From Otis tarda (lineage: Eukaryota > Chordata > Aves > Otidiformes > Otididae), in the NCBI GenBank assembly GCA_026413225.1, contig CM048572.1, positions 6,882,001-6,946,000 on the forward strand: a DNA stretch of 64,000 bases. The letters are read 5' to 3'. The translations under genes and the position numbers were made by a program. Numbering within the stretch: position 1 is the first letter of the stretch; the number at the start of each line of letters is the position of its first letter. A model generated the notes under the pieces. It was not told the DNA's origin, did no database searches, and worked only from the letters and a program-made list of their open reading frames with translations. This document shows positions 37,601-45,800 of the stretch, one piece after another.

Positions 37601-40600
37601 TGTATTTTAATGTTTTTACTGCAACCAGAAGGAACAAAAGAGGGCTCTTGAAAGTGAATGCCATGAGTCACATCAGTCTACCGACTGCAGGTCTAAGCAG
37701 GGCATCAGTCACAAAGCTTATGGAAAACTGGCAGTTCTTGAGAGACCTTGGCTGATAAAATGCTAGTAACTGTCCTTCTCAGATGAAGATTCAGTTGGGT
37801 TCTAACTTCAGATGAAAATGAGGATTGCAGGAGCAAGTTCCAGTACCTGATCATTAGCCCCACCTGCTGTGTATGTCCAGATAAAAAAAAAATGTCTTCT
37901 CTTCTCTTGCTTAGGGAAAGAGAGCTGTTTTGAAAGAATAATGCAAAGGTTTGGAAGGAAAGCCGTCTACATTGTAATAGGAGATGGTGTTGAAGAGGAA
38001 CAGGGAGCAAAAAAGGTACAGTTTGTGGATGCCATGCTGGATTCTCCCAAGTTTTAATTTCCATGACCCTTTCTTTATTTATTGAAGCTCTCTCCATTTA
38101 AAACAGTTTACAGTTGGTCTGTTTTCTTAATATGAAAAATATTCAACAGCCTTATGAGAAATTTCCTCCTGTACATCCCCCTACCTTGACAGCCAGTGAA
38201 ATTTTTCAGGCAGTTGCTGCGTCACGTGTTCCAGGAATCATCCTTTTTTATTTAAGATGGCTTTAAACACATGAAAAGGAAAACTCCAGCATGTGAAGTC
38301 AGATGAACAAGCAGGGTGAATTTCTGATCTACAGATGTTGCTTTTGTAAATTCCAAATTATTGGAATTAGTTTTGAATTACTCACTAGAACATGCAGGTA
38401 TTTTGATTTGTGACTCATTGAGATCATGAGGTGTAAATTCATTAGAGCGAATACCAAATGACTAGTACTGAGTTGCTGCATTTATGATTAATTTCTCAAG
38501 CAAAATGAAATTGGCAAGTCGTACTGAATACAAAGTAGAACAGAAACTGCAAACGCGGGATGATCAGGAATAACAAGCCCTCAGTAATATTTCCTGCTTA
38601 CTGCATAGGTGTGACCCACTGGCATACGTAGCCTGAGCCAGGATTAAATGGACTAAAACCTGTGCATCCCATTGAGTCCTCCAGTCATTAGGATCCACAG
38701 GCCACTCACTGAGAAATGAGAACTGGAGTTTTAGGGACCAGCTGAAGCTTTTTTGTTTTGGGTAGATTGTAAGAGGAGAGAAGCTGGAACCCCAGAGCAT
38801 GGAAAAGATCAAAGCAAAATCTAAGAAGACCAAAGCTTACGTTCTGCTTACAGTGATTTGCAGTGCAGGGGTGGGGCTGGAGATCCAGCAAGGAATACCC
38901 TCTGCCGTGCTCGTGGGATGTCAGTGTATTACAGAAACCCAGGAGTGGTAGAAACATGGAGAGCAACAGCCAAAAACCTGAAAGAAAGCAATCAGGTACA
39001 CCAGCTGAGTTGTACAATGTGAGGATTGAACAGCCAAAGTTGTGACTTCCTGATCTTTAGAACAGAAGCCTGCCTGGAATCTCCATTTATTTGGCTTCAC
39101 AGGGACAGGAATACAATTCCTTAATGGGCAGTGTTATTTGCAAGATGTCTCTGTGCATCCGGTGCCTCGTGCTCCTGATGTGACTGCAGAAATGTGATTG
39201 AGCTGCGTTTGCTTCAGGAGCATTGCACATGAGGTGAGATGCAGGAGATGACTGCCTAAGTCCCATCTTCAGCAAACTAGGTCATTTTTATTGGGCACAC
39301 AGATGACTGTTGTAGCTCAGGTGATGTGCAAAATGGTTCAGCTGAGTTCCTGTGATGTACTTTGTGCTGGAGGATGTACTTTGTGCTGGAGGATCTGATG
39401 TCTCATCTGAATGAAGATCCTGCAAAGACTTTCCAAGCAAATTTGAGCTTTTTTTGGTGCATACACCCAGGAACAAAGGGATCCCAGCAAATAAGGTGAT
39501 TGGCACATGTTCTGTCCCCAGAATTTTATCTCGGGTCATCTTCAAAGCAGCAGAGGCCTTCATATTTATAGTGTGTTTCCCCTGGCCAATGGAAGCAACA
39601 ACACCTCCCCCCACCTTGGAAAACTAGCTAAATCTGCAGATGGCTCTCTAGTTCATGAAGGGTTAAGGAGTTGTCAGAGAAGAGTCCAAAATTCGTGACT
39701 GGGAATGAAGTGATAATAGCCTGCTGCTTTGGGCAGCCCAGTGCCATACTTCAAAGGCAGCGGGTCAGTGAACGTGACTGCATCAAAGGCCGCAGGGGCG
39801 CTCTGGCTGTGTGGAGAAGTGGGAAGGTTCAACAACCGTCTATAGGCAGGATTTCAAGGGCCCTTTTGCTTGTGTCTCCTGGCCTAAGAAGCTCTCCCAT
39901 TAGTAGAGCAGATTCTTTGCTGGGCTGTCACCTCCTTTGACTGATGACAATCATTACTCAAGGCTTCTACACACCTGAGCTTTATACAGAAAAAAAGGGG
40001 GAAGGGTGGAGAAGGGGCAGGCAGAGAGCCTTTCACTGTTTTGCTGACAGCACTGATGGTATCTCCAGTTTAGTGGGTCATTTTTCTTCACCTGTCTGCT
40101 GAGTGATAAATCTGTAAATGCTGAACAACAGGAGTGGCCGGGAGGCCAAGTTTTCCTCTAATTTAAGAAAGAAAAATAGATAATTTAATGGAAGGGGGTT
40201 AATAACAACTGGGGGGGGGGGGGCAGAGGAAATAACTTTTCCCCTTAAAGTGAAATTGCAGAGCAGTGGATTCAGCTGTCTTTGTTTGCTTGCTGTCTCT
40301 ACACACACTGATAAATAGCTTGAAGGAAACATTTGTTTACTGGTAGGCAACATACCAGAGGGAAGCTTGAATTTTATGTAAACATTGGAGGAGTGTAAAT
40401 AGACACTCTGTAAAGCAAACATCTGGCACCACTGGAGTTTTTTTTCACACAGGTAGGTACACTTGGGAAAGAAACATCTCCCTTCATCAGGATAAACTGC
40501 CTAGGAAGTGTACGAAGCTGTGACTAAGCTATTTATCCAGAAGCAGTGTTTTTACAGTTGAATTATTTACAGTGATAAAACACTCAGAAATCTTATTCCC

Positions 40601-42142
40601 ACACTGGAAGGGGAGTAAGTTCTGTCAGTTATGGCTTTTTATATGTTTGTTACTGGGGACCTATCACAGACCGTACAGAGACTGACTGGTATTTTGGGAG
40701 GAAGCTAAGAAAATCACAATACCAAATGTTGTTATAAAATCTAAGTGCAGAAACAAGCTGTGCCTTTGATGTAAAGTGAAACTACTTTTAACTGGTTTGG
40801 ATGAGAAACAGATCCAGTTCAAACCCCACACTCGCCAGAACATACCGAGAAAAACTGTATTTCACAACTAAAAGCAAGTTCTGATTACTTTGAGGTTATC
40901 TCTTTGCAGGTGACCACCAGGATCCCCGCTGTTGCTAAGGGTTGCAGAGCTGTGTTAGTGCAATGGTGCTGGAGTACCGTTTGTACCTGAGCAGATTACA
41001 GTTTCCATTTCAGGCCCCCTGCATAACAGCACTGCGCTTGTTTCACAGCACTTAAAAAAAATTATATATACTACTTTGTCCTTGCAAATGCAAGTCTGGT
41101 TTTCCTAGAGTATATTCACAATTTTCAGGAGATGAAACAAGGTATTATAAAGAAGATAGAGTAGGTCACAGATAGTTGATCTTTCCACATTTTCTCCAGA
41201 CACTAAGATTTCAAGGGGAACTGACTGGTTAGAAATTGGGCGGTTTTACTTTAGATTTATCACAGTAAATATTAATTGAAAAACAAGGAGGCAGGAGAAG
41301 AAGATAAGGCAGTCTCTCAAAAACAGGATTTAGGGAAGTTTCTCGAGGACAAGCTGTCATGCAAGTCATTCTCTGAGGCAGTAGCGTTACACTGAATAAA
41401 TAATTGATCTGAGCAATGCTACCAGTTCCAGTGTTTCCAAACAGCGCGGGGTGCCCTGCTGTTCCAGTTAACTTGGAAAGGGAATGGTTAGAAAGCATTT
41501 TGACTCTATGTGGTATTATGTTATTTTCTTTACATTTTTGTAAATGTTAATAACTTAATTTTGTGATATATGTTGTTTACTCATCTGTGAGGCAGTGGCA
41601 GCAGCCTTCGCTAGTAGTAAGCAGACCAATTTTGGTGGTGTGGGGTAGGGCTATGATGCTTTCTGGAGTCCTAACATTCTTGTATGACTTGTTACAGTAG
41701 GTGGACATCACTGAGTGGCAAGAAGAGTGTCTCTAGGAGTACTTCGGTTCAGTGCCTAATAATCCATGAGAAGTGGGAGAGTAGTTCAGTAGCTAGTACA
41801 TTCAGAAAGTCAGCCCACATCATCTCTGAAGTAGGACACTCCCAAATTGTGGAGGATCCGTCTTCCTCTCTGCACAGGAGAAATGTATCAGCAAACAGAC
41901 CCTCCCCGCTCCCTTCCATCCCTAAGATGAGTCCCCTTGCTGGTGGCACCATGGCTGCCTGGTGGCCCAAGCACAGAGCTCTGTTCCTGAGGGTGCAAAC
42001 TAAGAAAGCTGTTTTGATCTCAGTATTAAACAAAAAATACCCTCTTTTGGTTTCACTCTAGCACAACATGCCATTCTGGAGAATCTCTTGTCACGCTGAC
42101 CTGGAAGCTCTTCGGCACGCCTTGGAACTTGAATATTTGTAG
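8201..42142 (+). CDS. EYA2: EYA2, eyes absent homolog 2 (3' part, 11 exons)
   Basis: Join of 8201-8268, 10275-10452, 12092-12219, 12718-12801, 26120-26209, 32840-32898, 35132-35292, 36264-36378, 36995-37116, 37915-38015 and 42062-42142; all phases agree and the total is 394 complete codons plus stop. EYA2 is a nuclear and cytoplasmic coactivator that binds SIX homeoproteins and works with DACH. Its C-terminal Eya domain is a HAD-type tyrosine phosphatase, with H2AX phospho-Tyr as a known family substrate. The last eight exons give 270 residues, the usual Eya-domain length, with nucleophile motif DLDET, motif II VTTTQL and motif IV GDGVEEE all present. The Tyr-rich N-terminal half is only partly in the window. 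EYA2 is preferred over EYA1, EYA3 and EYA4 because of the linker sequence and because ZMYND8 is the convergent neighbour, as in human. No frameshift or lost catalytic residue is seen. Confidence 0.96.
8269..10274 (+). other. EYA2 intron (2.0 kb)
   Basis: The intron lies between a GTATGG donor and a TTTTTTCCTCAAAG acceptor. It is AT-rich with homopolymer A runs near 9488 and 9521. No further exon, RNA gene or repeat family was recognised. Confidence 0.85.
10275..10452 (+). CDS. EYA2: EYA2 exon, Tyr/Ser/Pro-rich region
   Basis: The exon has 178 bases, begins in phase 0 with [17 protein letters not shown] and ends STESLSG with one base over. The PQSQY and SYN..PYV blocks and the later TSTY.LQE..HN segment are typical of EYA2. 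The region is rich in Tyr, Ser and Pro and is expected to be disordered. In the family it contributes to transactivation and to the N-terminal Ser/Thr phosphatase activity. The donor is GTAGGT. Confidence 0.96.
10453..12091 (+). other. EYA2 intron (1.6 kb)
   Basis: The intron lies between a GTAGGT donor and a TTTTCATAAAAG acceptor. It has a G-rich tract near 11,767-11,781 followed by A and T runs. Nothing else was recognised. Confidence 0.85.
12092..12219 (+). CDS. EYA2: EYA2 exon, basic linker before the Eya domain
   Basis: The exon has 128 bases. With the carried base it reads [20 protein letters not shown] and ends in SPTADSDIE. It holds the segment [16 protein letters not shown], a basic cluster that resembles a nuclear localisation signal (inference). 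The acceptor AAAAG is weak in pyrimidines, but the phase and the protein match are clear. The donor is GTAATA. This exon differs from the paralogues and supports EYA2. Confidence 0.95.
12220..12717 (+). other. EYA2 intron (0.5 kb)
   Basis: A short intron between a GTAATA donor and a CATCGCAG acceptor preceded by a T/C-rich tract. No other feature was seen. Confidence 0.88.
12718..12801 (+). CDS. EYA2: EYA2 exon with DLDET phosphatase nucleophile
   Basis: The exon has 84 bases, exactly 28 codons, and opens the Eya domain with [20 protein letters not shown]. The motif DLDET is the HAD DxDxT signature. The nucleophilic Asp is encoded at 12733-12735 and the general-acid Asp at 12739-12741. It ends FASRYGK before a GTAAAA donor. 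Every key residue is intact, so phosphatase activity should be retained. Confidence 0.98.
15427..15448. repeat. T12/A10 self-complementary homopolymer
   Basis: Twelve T are followed directly by ten A in the large EYA2 intron. This can form a perfect AT hairpin and may be a poly(A)/poly(T) microsatellite. No function is claimed. Confidence 0.85.
20131..20166. repeat. 18-base tandem duplication
   Basis: The unit AATGTGTTCTCTTCCTCA occurs twice, head to tail and without mismatch, in the large EYA2 intron. Perfect identity suggests a recent duplication. Confidence 0.93.
25647..25679. repeat. 33-base poly(T) run
   Basis: An uninterrupted run of 33 T about 440 bases before the second Eya-domain exon. 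It is the longest homopolymer in the window. It could be a microsatellite or the tail of a minus-strand retroposed copy, but no source gene or flanking target-site duplication was recognised. Confidence 0.93.
26034..26064. repeat. C16/A15 homopolymer junction
   Basis: Sixteen C are followed by fifteen A. The run lies 56 to 86 bases before the exon at 26,120, and a purine-rich stretch follows it. Branch-site choice for that acceptor may therefore be constrained to the short pyrimidine segment next to the exon. Confidence 0.9.
26120..26209 (+). CDS. EYA2: EYA2 exon, Eya domain
   Basis: The exon has 90 bases, 30 codons in phase 0, reading [20 protein letters not shown] and ending FFNDLE. The acceptor is TTTTCCCCTAACAG and the donor GTATGT. 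The segment belongs to the helical cap insertion that starts after the first HAD motif and is nearly invariant among EYA proteins. Confidence 0.98.
26210..32839 (+). other. EYA2 intron (6.6 kb)
   Basis: The intron lies between a GTATGT donor and an ACTTCTCAG acceptor. It carries the CR1-like fragment at 31.84-31.90 kb, several A runs (for example near 28,580 and 29,334) and a short CA repeat near 32,621. Open frames in it have no recognisable homology. Confidence 0.83.
31842..31901 (+). mobile_element. CR1-type LINE 3' end fragment
   Basis: The sequence has the hallmark CR1 tail: GGTTGGACTAGATGATCTTA, then a GGTCCC-TCCAACC block and a terminal repeat of the form ATTCTATG. CR1 is the dominant LINE of birds and other sauropsids and is usually 5'-truncated, as here. 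The left boundary is uncertain because the upstream sequence is too diverged to read. No reverse-transcriptase coding region is present. Confidence 0.82.
32840..32898 (+). CDS. EYA2: EYA2 exon, Eya domain
   Basis: The exon has 59 bases, reads [19 protein letters not shown] and ends with AG of a Ser codon completed by the next exon. The donor is GTACGG. The acidic loop [11 protein letters not shown] is strongly conserved in EYA cap domains. Confidence 0.97.
32899..35131 (+). other. EYA2 intron (2.2 kb)
   Basis: The intron ends in a long pyrimidine tract (CTTCCTTCTCCCTTCCCAG). No additional exon, RNA gene or repeat was recognised. Confidence 0.85.
35132..35292 (+). CDS. EYA2: EYA2 exon, Eya domain
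   Basis: The exon has 161 bases. With the carried bases it reads [20 protein letters not shown] and goes on through [20 protein letters not shown] to YNTYKNNVG. It ends with one base of a Gly codon before a GTAAGT donor. The [16 protein letters not shown] helix is a family signature in the cap region. Confidence 0.98.
35293..36263 (+). other. EYA2 intron (1.0 kb)
   Basis: A compact intron between a GTAAGT donor and a TCTGCTTACAG acceptor. A 168-codon minus-strand open frame spans its end and the next exon. It shows no splice structure of its own and is read as chance. Confidence 0.87.
36264..36378 (+). CDS. EYA2: EYA2 exon, Eya domain
   Basis: The exon has 115 bases. It completes a Gly codon, then reads [20 protein letters not shown] and ends LNLIHSR across the next junction. 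The donor is GTAAGA. It is a conserved helical part of the Eya domain. Confidence 0.98.
36379..36994 (+). other. EYA2 intron (0.6 kb)
   Basis: A short intron between a GTAAGA donor and a CTTCTGTTTTCTAG acceptor. Nothing else was recognised. Confidence 0.88.
36995..37116 (+). CDS. EYA2: EYA2 exon with HAD motif II
   Basis: The exon has 122 bases and reads [20 protein letters not shown], then [20 protein letters not shown] and TG. The VTTT segment is HAD motif II. The Lys of the TGK junction with the next exon fits HAD motif III. The donor is GTAAGA. Confidence 0.98.
37117..37914 (+). other. EYA2 intron (0.8 kb)
   Basis: The intron contains an A-rich stretch near 37,290-37,325 with interspersed CCAAAC. 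The acceptor is CTTCTCTTGCTTAG. No other feature was seen. Confidence 0.87.
37915..38015 (+). CDS. EYA2: EYA2 exon with HAD motif IV
   Basis: The exon has 101 bases and reads [20 protein letters not shown] followed by [14 protein letters not shown]. The Asp of GDGVEEE at 37,983-37,985 and the following Glu residues form the magnesium-binding motif IV. The donor GTACAG directly follows the last Lys codon. Read-through would add about a dozen residues to a TAA, but no poly(A) signal supports that form. Confidence 0.98.
39354..39391. repeat. 19-base tandem duplication
   Basis: The unit GATGTACTTTGTGCTGGAG occurs twice without mismatch, head to tail, in the last EYA2 intron. Confidence 0.93.
40211..40223. 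repeat. Poly(G) run of 13
   Basis: Thirteen consecutive G in the last EYA2 intron, on the coding strand. A run like this is prone to slippage and could form inter-strand quadruplexes. Confidence 0.9.
42062..42142 (+). CDS. EYA2: EYA2 terminal coding exon
   Basis: The exon reads [20 protein letters not shown] then LELEYL and a TAG at 42,140-42,142. This is the canonical end of EYA proteins, so the reading frame is complete at the C-terminus. The Phe-Trp and the C-terminal helix pack onto the phosphatase core. Confidence 0.98.
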   Translation, partial: HNMPFWRISCHADLEALRHALELEYL

Positions 42143-42870
42143 CAGACCCCAGCATCTTAGCACTGTGAGGGCTTCACTCAAACTTTTACACAGCAACTGC
42201 AGTTTTTCTTTTTTTTGAAGGAGAACCCTTTCAGTGGAAACTTTTGAGAACTTGCAGCCAAAGAACATTGTATCAAGTTCTTCTTCCTTGGACAGAGGAA
42301 AAGCCTTCAGATAACGCGCTGGGGATGCTGCAGTTTTATGGTTAGGCCGGATGCCTGGAGCTGCAGCTGCCTCTTTGCCGTCACCGACAAACACTAGAAG
42401 TCTTGGGTCTACCTGTCAGTTTTCTTGCTTTTGAAAAGGGAAGAGGACAGAGTAAGGAGTCTCTGCACAGTACATCACATCATGTGGGACCTTCTGAAAA
42501 TAAGAATGAAACTGATTTTTTTTTAATTTTTTTTAATTTATGAACTAATCTCATTACTCTGGTATTAAGCTCTGTACCTGTGTTTTTAATCTGGCTTTTT
42601 AGGGTGGGTGGGTGGGGAAAGTCTTACCATTCTAAATTAATAGCTCACTTCTCCAGAACAAACTCTGGAGAGAATCATACTGTGTACATTACTGATAAGG
42701 ACACATGGTACTGTTGGTCAGAACTACAGCTGTGTTTTAAAATCCTACAGAGATGGTATGTGGGCTGTGCGTGTGTCTATACGGTGCCTTATGCTGCCAT
42801 CTTGGTGTTGGGGGTGGGGAAAAAGTACCTTGTGATGAGTGAAAGGCATTAAATAAAAACATGTTTACAT
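42143..42870 (+). other. EYA2: EYA2 3' UTR
   Basis: This untranslated stretch follows the stop codon and leads to the AATAAA at 42,852. The end is an estimate, 10 to 20 bases past the hexamer. A second AATAAA at 43,162-43,167 would give a longer form. Minus-strand open frames here are shadows. Confidence 0.7.
42852..42857 (+). terminator. EYA2: Poly(A) signal AATAAA, EYA2
   Basis: A canonical hexamer about 710 bases after the stop. It is followed by ACATG, then a T/G-rich stretch (TTTACATTTTGGGGG) that suits a downstream element. Confidence 0.65.
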
Positions 42871-45800
42871 TTTGGGGGACTATATTACCTGCCTTCTCTT
42901 CTCTCCAGCCACTCTTGGATTTAGAGGTGCCTGTAGAACACATACTCCCATTTCAGGGTGGGGTTAGGCCAGAAGGACTGAACAGAGCTCCTTGGGTGTA
43001 AGATCGAGCCTGCAGCCAGCTGTTCTAGAAGGCTGTTGGTGGGGCACAGACTGAAGACAGCGACTGTGTCCGCCGGGAGAGAATCGGCAAGTCTGCCTTG
43101 TCCTGCAAAGGGAGATAAAGGGCAAGCAAATACTGCAGCTGTGCATATTTATTTTTATGTAAATAAATGCATCTACAAGTAAGCTTCAGTTCTAGGATTT
43201 CTGCTGCGCTGGCCTGTTAATTCTTGCTGTCAAAATGTCCAGTCTTTGGTTCTGGATGAATCTTTAATTTGCTTTCAGAACTGCTTATTCTTGCTTGCTG
43301 TGGCACCCCAGAATCTCAAAAGGATCAGACTCTCACTGAAACAAGGTGTTCAGAGAGAGACGCAGCCAGTAATACAATCCGCTTATCTATCCCATGCGAA
43401 CTAGGATCAGACAAGTAAGAGTTACACAAGTTACGAGCCTGAGCGATGCTCCTGACATCTGAAAACATTTACCTCAGGAAACAGATTCAGTGCTAGATCT
43501 GAGAGGGGATTTTCTGCCAGACTAAAACAGAACATCTGATCGCAAAATAGGCCAGTCTGTCTTCAGCTCAAGAGGCAGCAGCCATACAGCAGCTGGAGAA
43601 GATGTTAGCTGTACTTGTCAACAACAGGCATGAACAAAAGCATCCTTTAAGTACAGACTTCAGAGGCATTTGCGAAGCGCTGGCTCTCTGGCCTGAGTAC
43701 AACACGAAACAAAATAATGTGATTTTTATAGCAGAGCAGTTGCTTGTCTCAGAGCCTGCTGAGAGGCAAGTCTGGCAGAATTTTGCCTTCAAGGTTTTCC
43801 AGCTGTAAGACTGTCAGAAATAGGAAGCTTTATCACAAGTCAAGAAAATCAAACTCAATGGAGAAGTGACAGATGCTTGCAAGAGAAGCACACCTGTAAA
43901 TAAAACCTGTGAAAGAGGAACAAATGCCAGGAATGGCAGACTCCTAAGGCGGCATGACTTCAGCTTTTAACACCCTGTCAACCAGCTCATTGCTCTTTGA
44001 AATTTCAAATTTAGCAGCTGCCTTATTTGACTCAATTATCTGAATTATTCTTTTTTTTTTTTGGTCCCCCCGAAGCTTCTTAGGAAGATTTTGCTTATTG
44101 AATGTATTTAAAGATTCTCAAGCTCTCTTGTTTCTGCTCCAAAGTTCTTGGCAGAGCTTTGGGCCCGTTCTCTCTTGGTGCCTGCTCATGCTCCTCGTAC
44201 CATTGCTGGAAGTGATTGCTCCATATTCCTCCCAGCCACTGATCGCTACTTACCCACGGCAACACAGCTGCTGAGGGGGGTGTACACCAGCATTAGACAC
44301 GTGTTTGTCAAACAGGCGTACCGCTTCCTTCCAGTCGGTGTGGCCCAGGACCTTCCTCACTTACTGGAGTTGTTCATAAGTAATAAACTGTAGGCTTTAA
44401 TCAGAGTCCAGCTTTTATCCCTGATGTTTTAATTCACTTCAGCATGACTAGAGCTTTGTATCTAATAGTACTCATCAGACTTACAAGGTACTGTGCAAAA
44501 ATTTATCCTAATAATTCATAATAATTCTTTTCCACTTCTCACCATAAGGTTTTCTTGCTTGCTGGGATTCTAAATAAGAAGATAGCATTATTTTTAACAA
44601 ACAAAATGTGATTTAAAAACATACTATTTATTTGAATATGCGAAATGTGAGTAGAACAACATGGAGAGTCTTTACCTTTTTCTGAGTTTCAGCTACCTGT
44701 GTTGTTGAAAAATGAGCAAAGAGCAATAGCAAATTCAGCTATAAAGGCCTTTTAGTCTGAGAACAGGGAACTTACTGAACACTTAAAATGAGAAGTAACA
44801 CAAGGAGCAACACACTGGAAAACTGGAAACCACACAAAGATCATTCGGAAATGAAGACTGATTCATGACCAGTGCTGTCACTGGGAATTGGGAGTCAAGG
44901 AATTCTGCCAGCAGACAGGGATAGGGAATAGGCTTTCTGCACACGGTTGCTTTTCCCGCCACCTCCGGGCCGTACAGGCACTGCCTCAGAGAGGAACTCG
45001 ATGGAGTTGCTACTGTTGCTCCTTTTTCTAAGACTGGCTTCTGCTCTGCGTGTCACGTTTCAGTTCCGCCTGTGCTTTGGCCTGGCCTAAAGCGCAGGTA
45101 TGCTTCCTGCATCAATGTGCCTTACCTGATGCGCAGTGTTCGTATATACACACACGTCCTTTGAGCCGGGACAGCGTGACCTGCCATGCTACGCCTGCAT
45201 AACGCGCTGCTTTGACACAGCTTGACTCTTGAATTTCACAGGGACAGACCCACACCACACACCTGCTCTGCCACACATCCTCTTCAAGTGAAGGATGGAA
45301 ACAAAACACTTCCCCCCTCCACTGACTTTATCCTTACTGTCTCTCCACCCATCTGCTCTCCACTGCCATTCCTAACAAGTCATGGACTGTAAGACAAAGT
45401 AAATACAGCTCTTACCAACCAAAAAACCCTTTGAGATGACATGCACCAAAAGAGAATATCTGCTTCGGTCCCCATCTTCACACACAGTCATTCTGTTCAA
45501 CCAGGGCCTGGAGCTGGACCATTTCTCAAAGCAGCTTTGACAGAAACCACACTTGGGCCTTACCCAGCTTTGAGTAGTTCAGAGGTAACAACAGAACATA
45601 GGATTTTGTCAAATAGCTCAAAAATGTCAGAGAGCATAGTTGCCAAAGCACCTCCTCGTTGGGGACGGAAGAACCCGCTGGAATCACACCGTTTTACCGA
45701 TTTTCTGTACTTTGTGACACAGTTTTCCCGTGTGACCGCCTGAGGGCAGCCGGGCCCCACAGGACAAAGCGGGAATCCCCACCACTGCCTTCCTCCCCCA

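Larger units (their letters stand above)
38016..42061 (+). other. EYA2 last intron (4.0 kb)
   Basis: The intron contains a 19-base tandem duplication at 39,354-39,391 and a 13-G run at 40,211-40,223. The acceptor GTTTCACTCTAG is good. No exon, RNA gene or repeat family was recognised. Confidence 0.85.

Noticed and set aside
38016-38057. Read-through after the EYA2 motif IV exon giving a short alternative C-terminus
   Set aside because: It would drop the conserved last exon, and no AATAAA lies close downstream. The GTACAG donor joins perfectly to 42,062.
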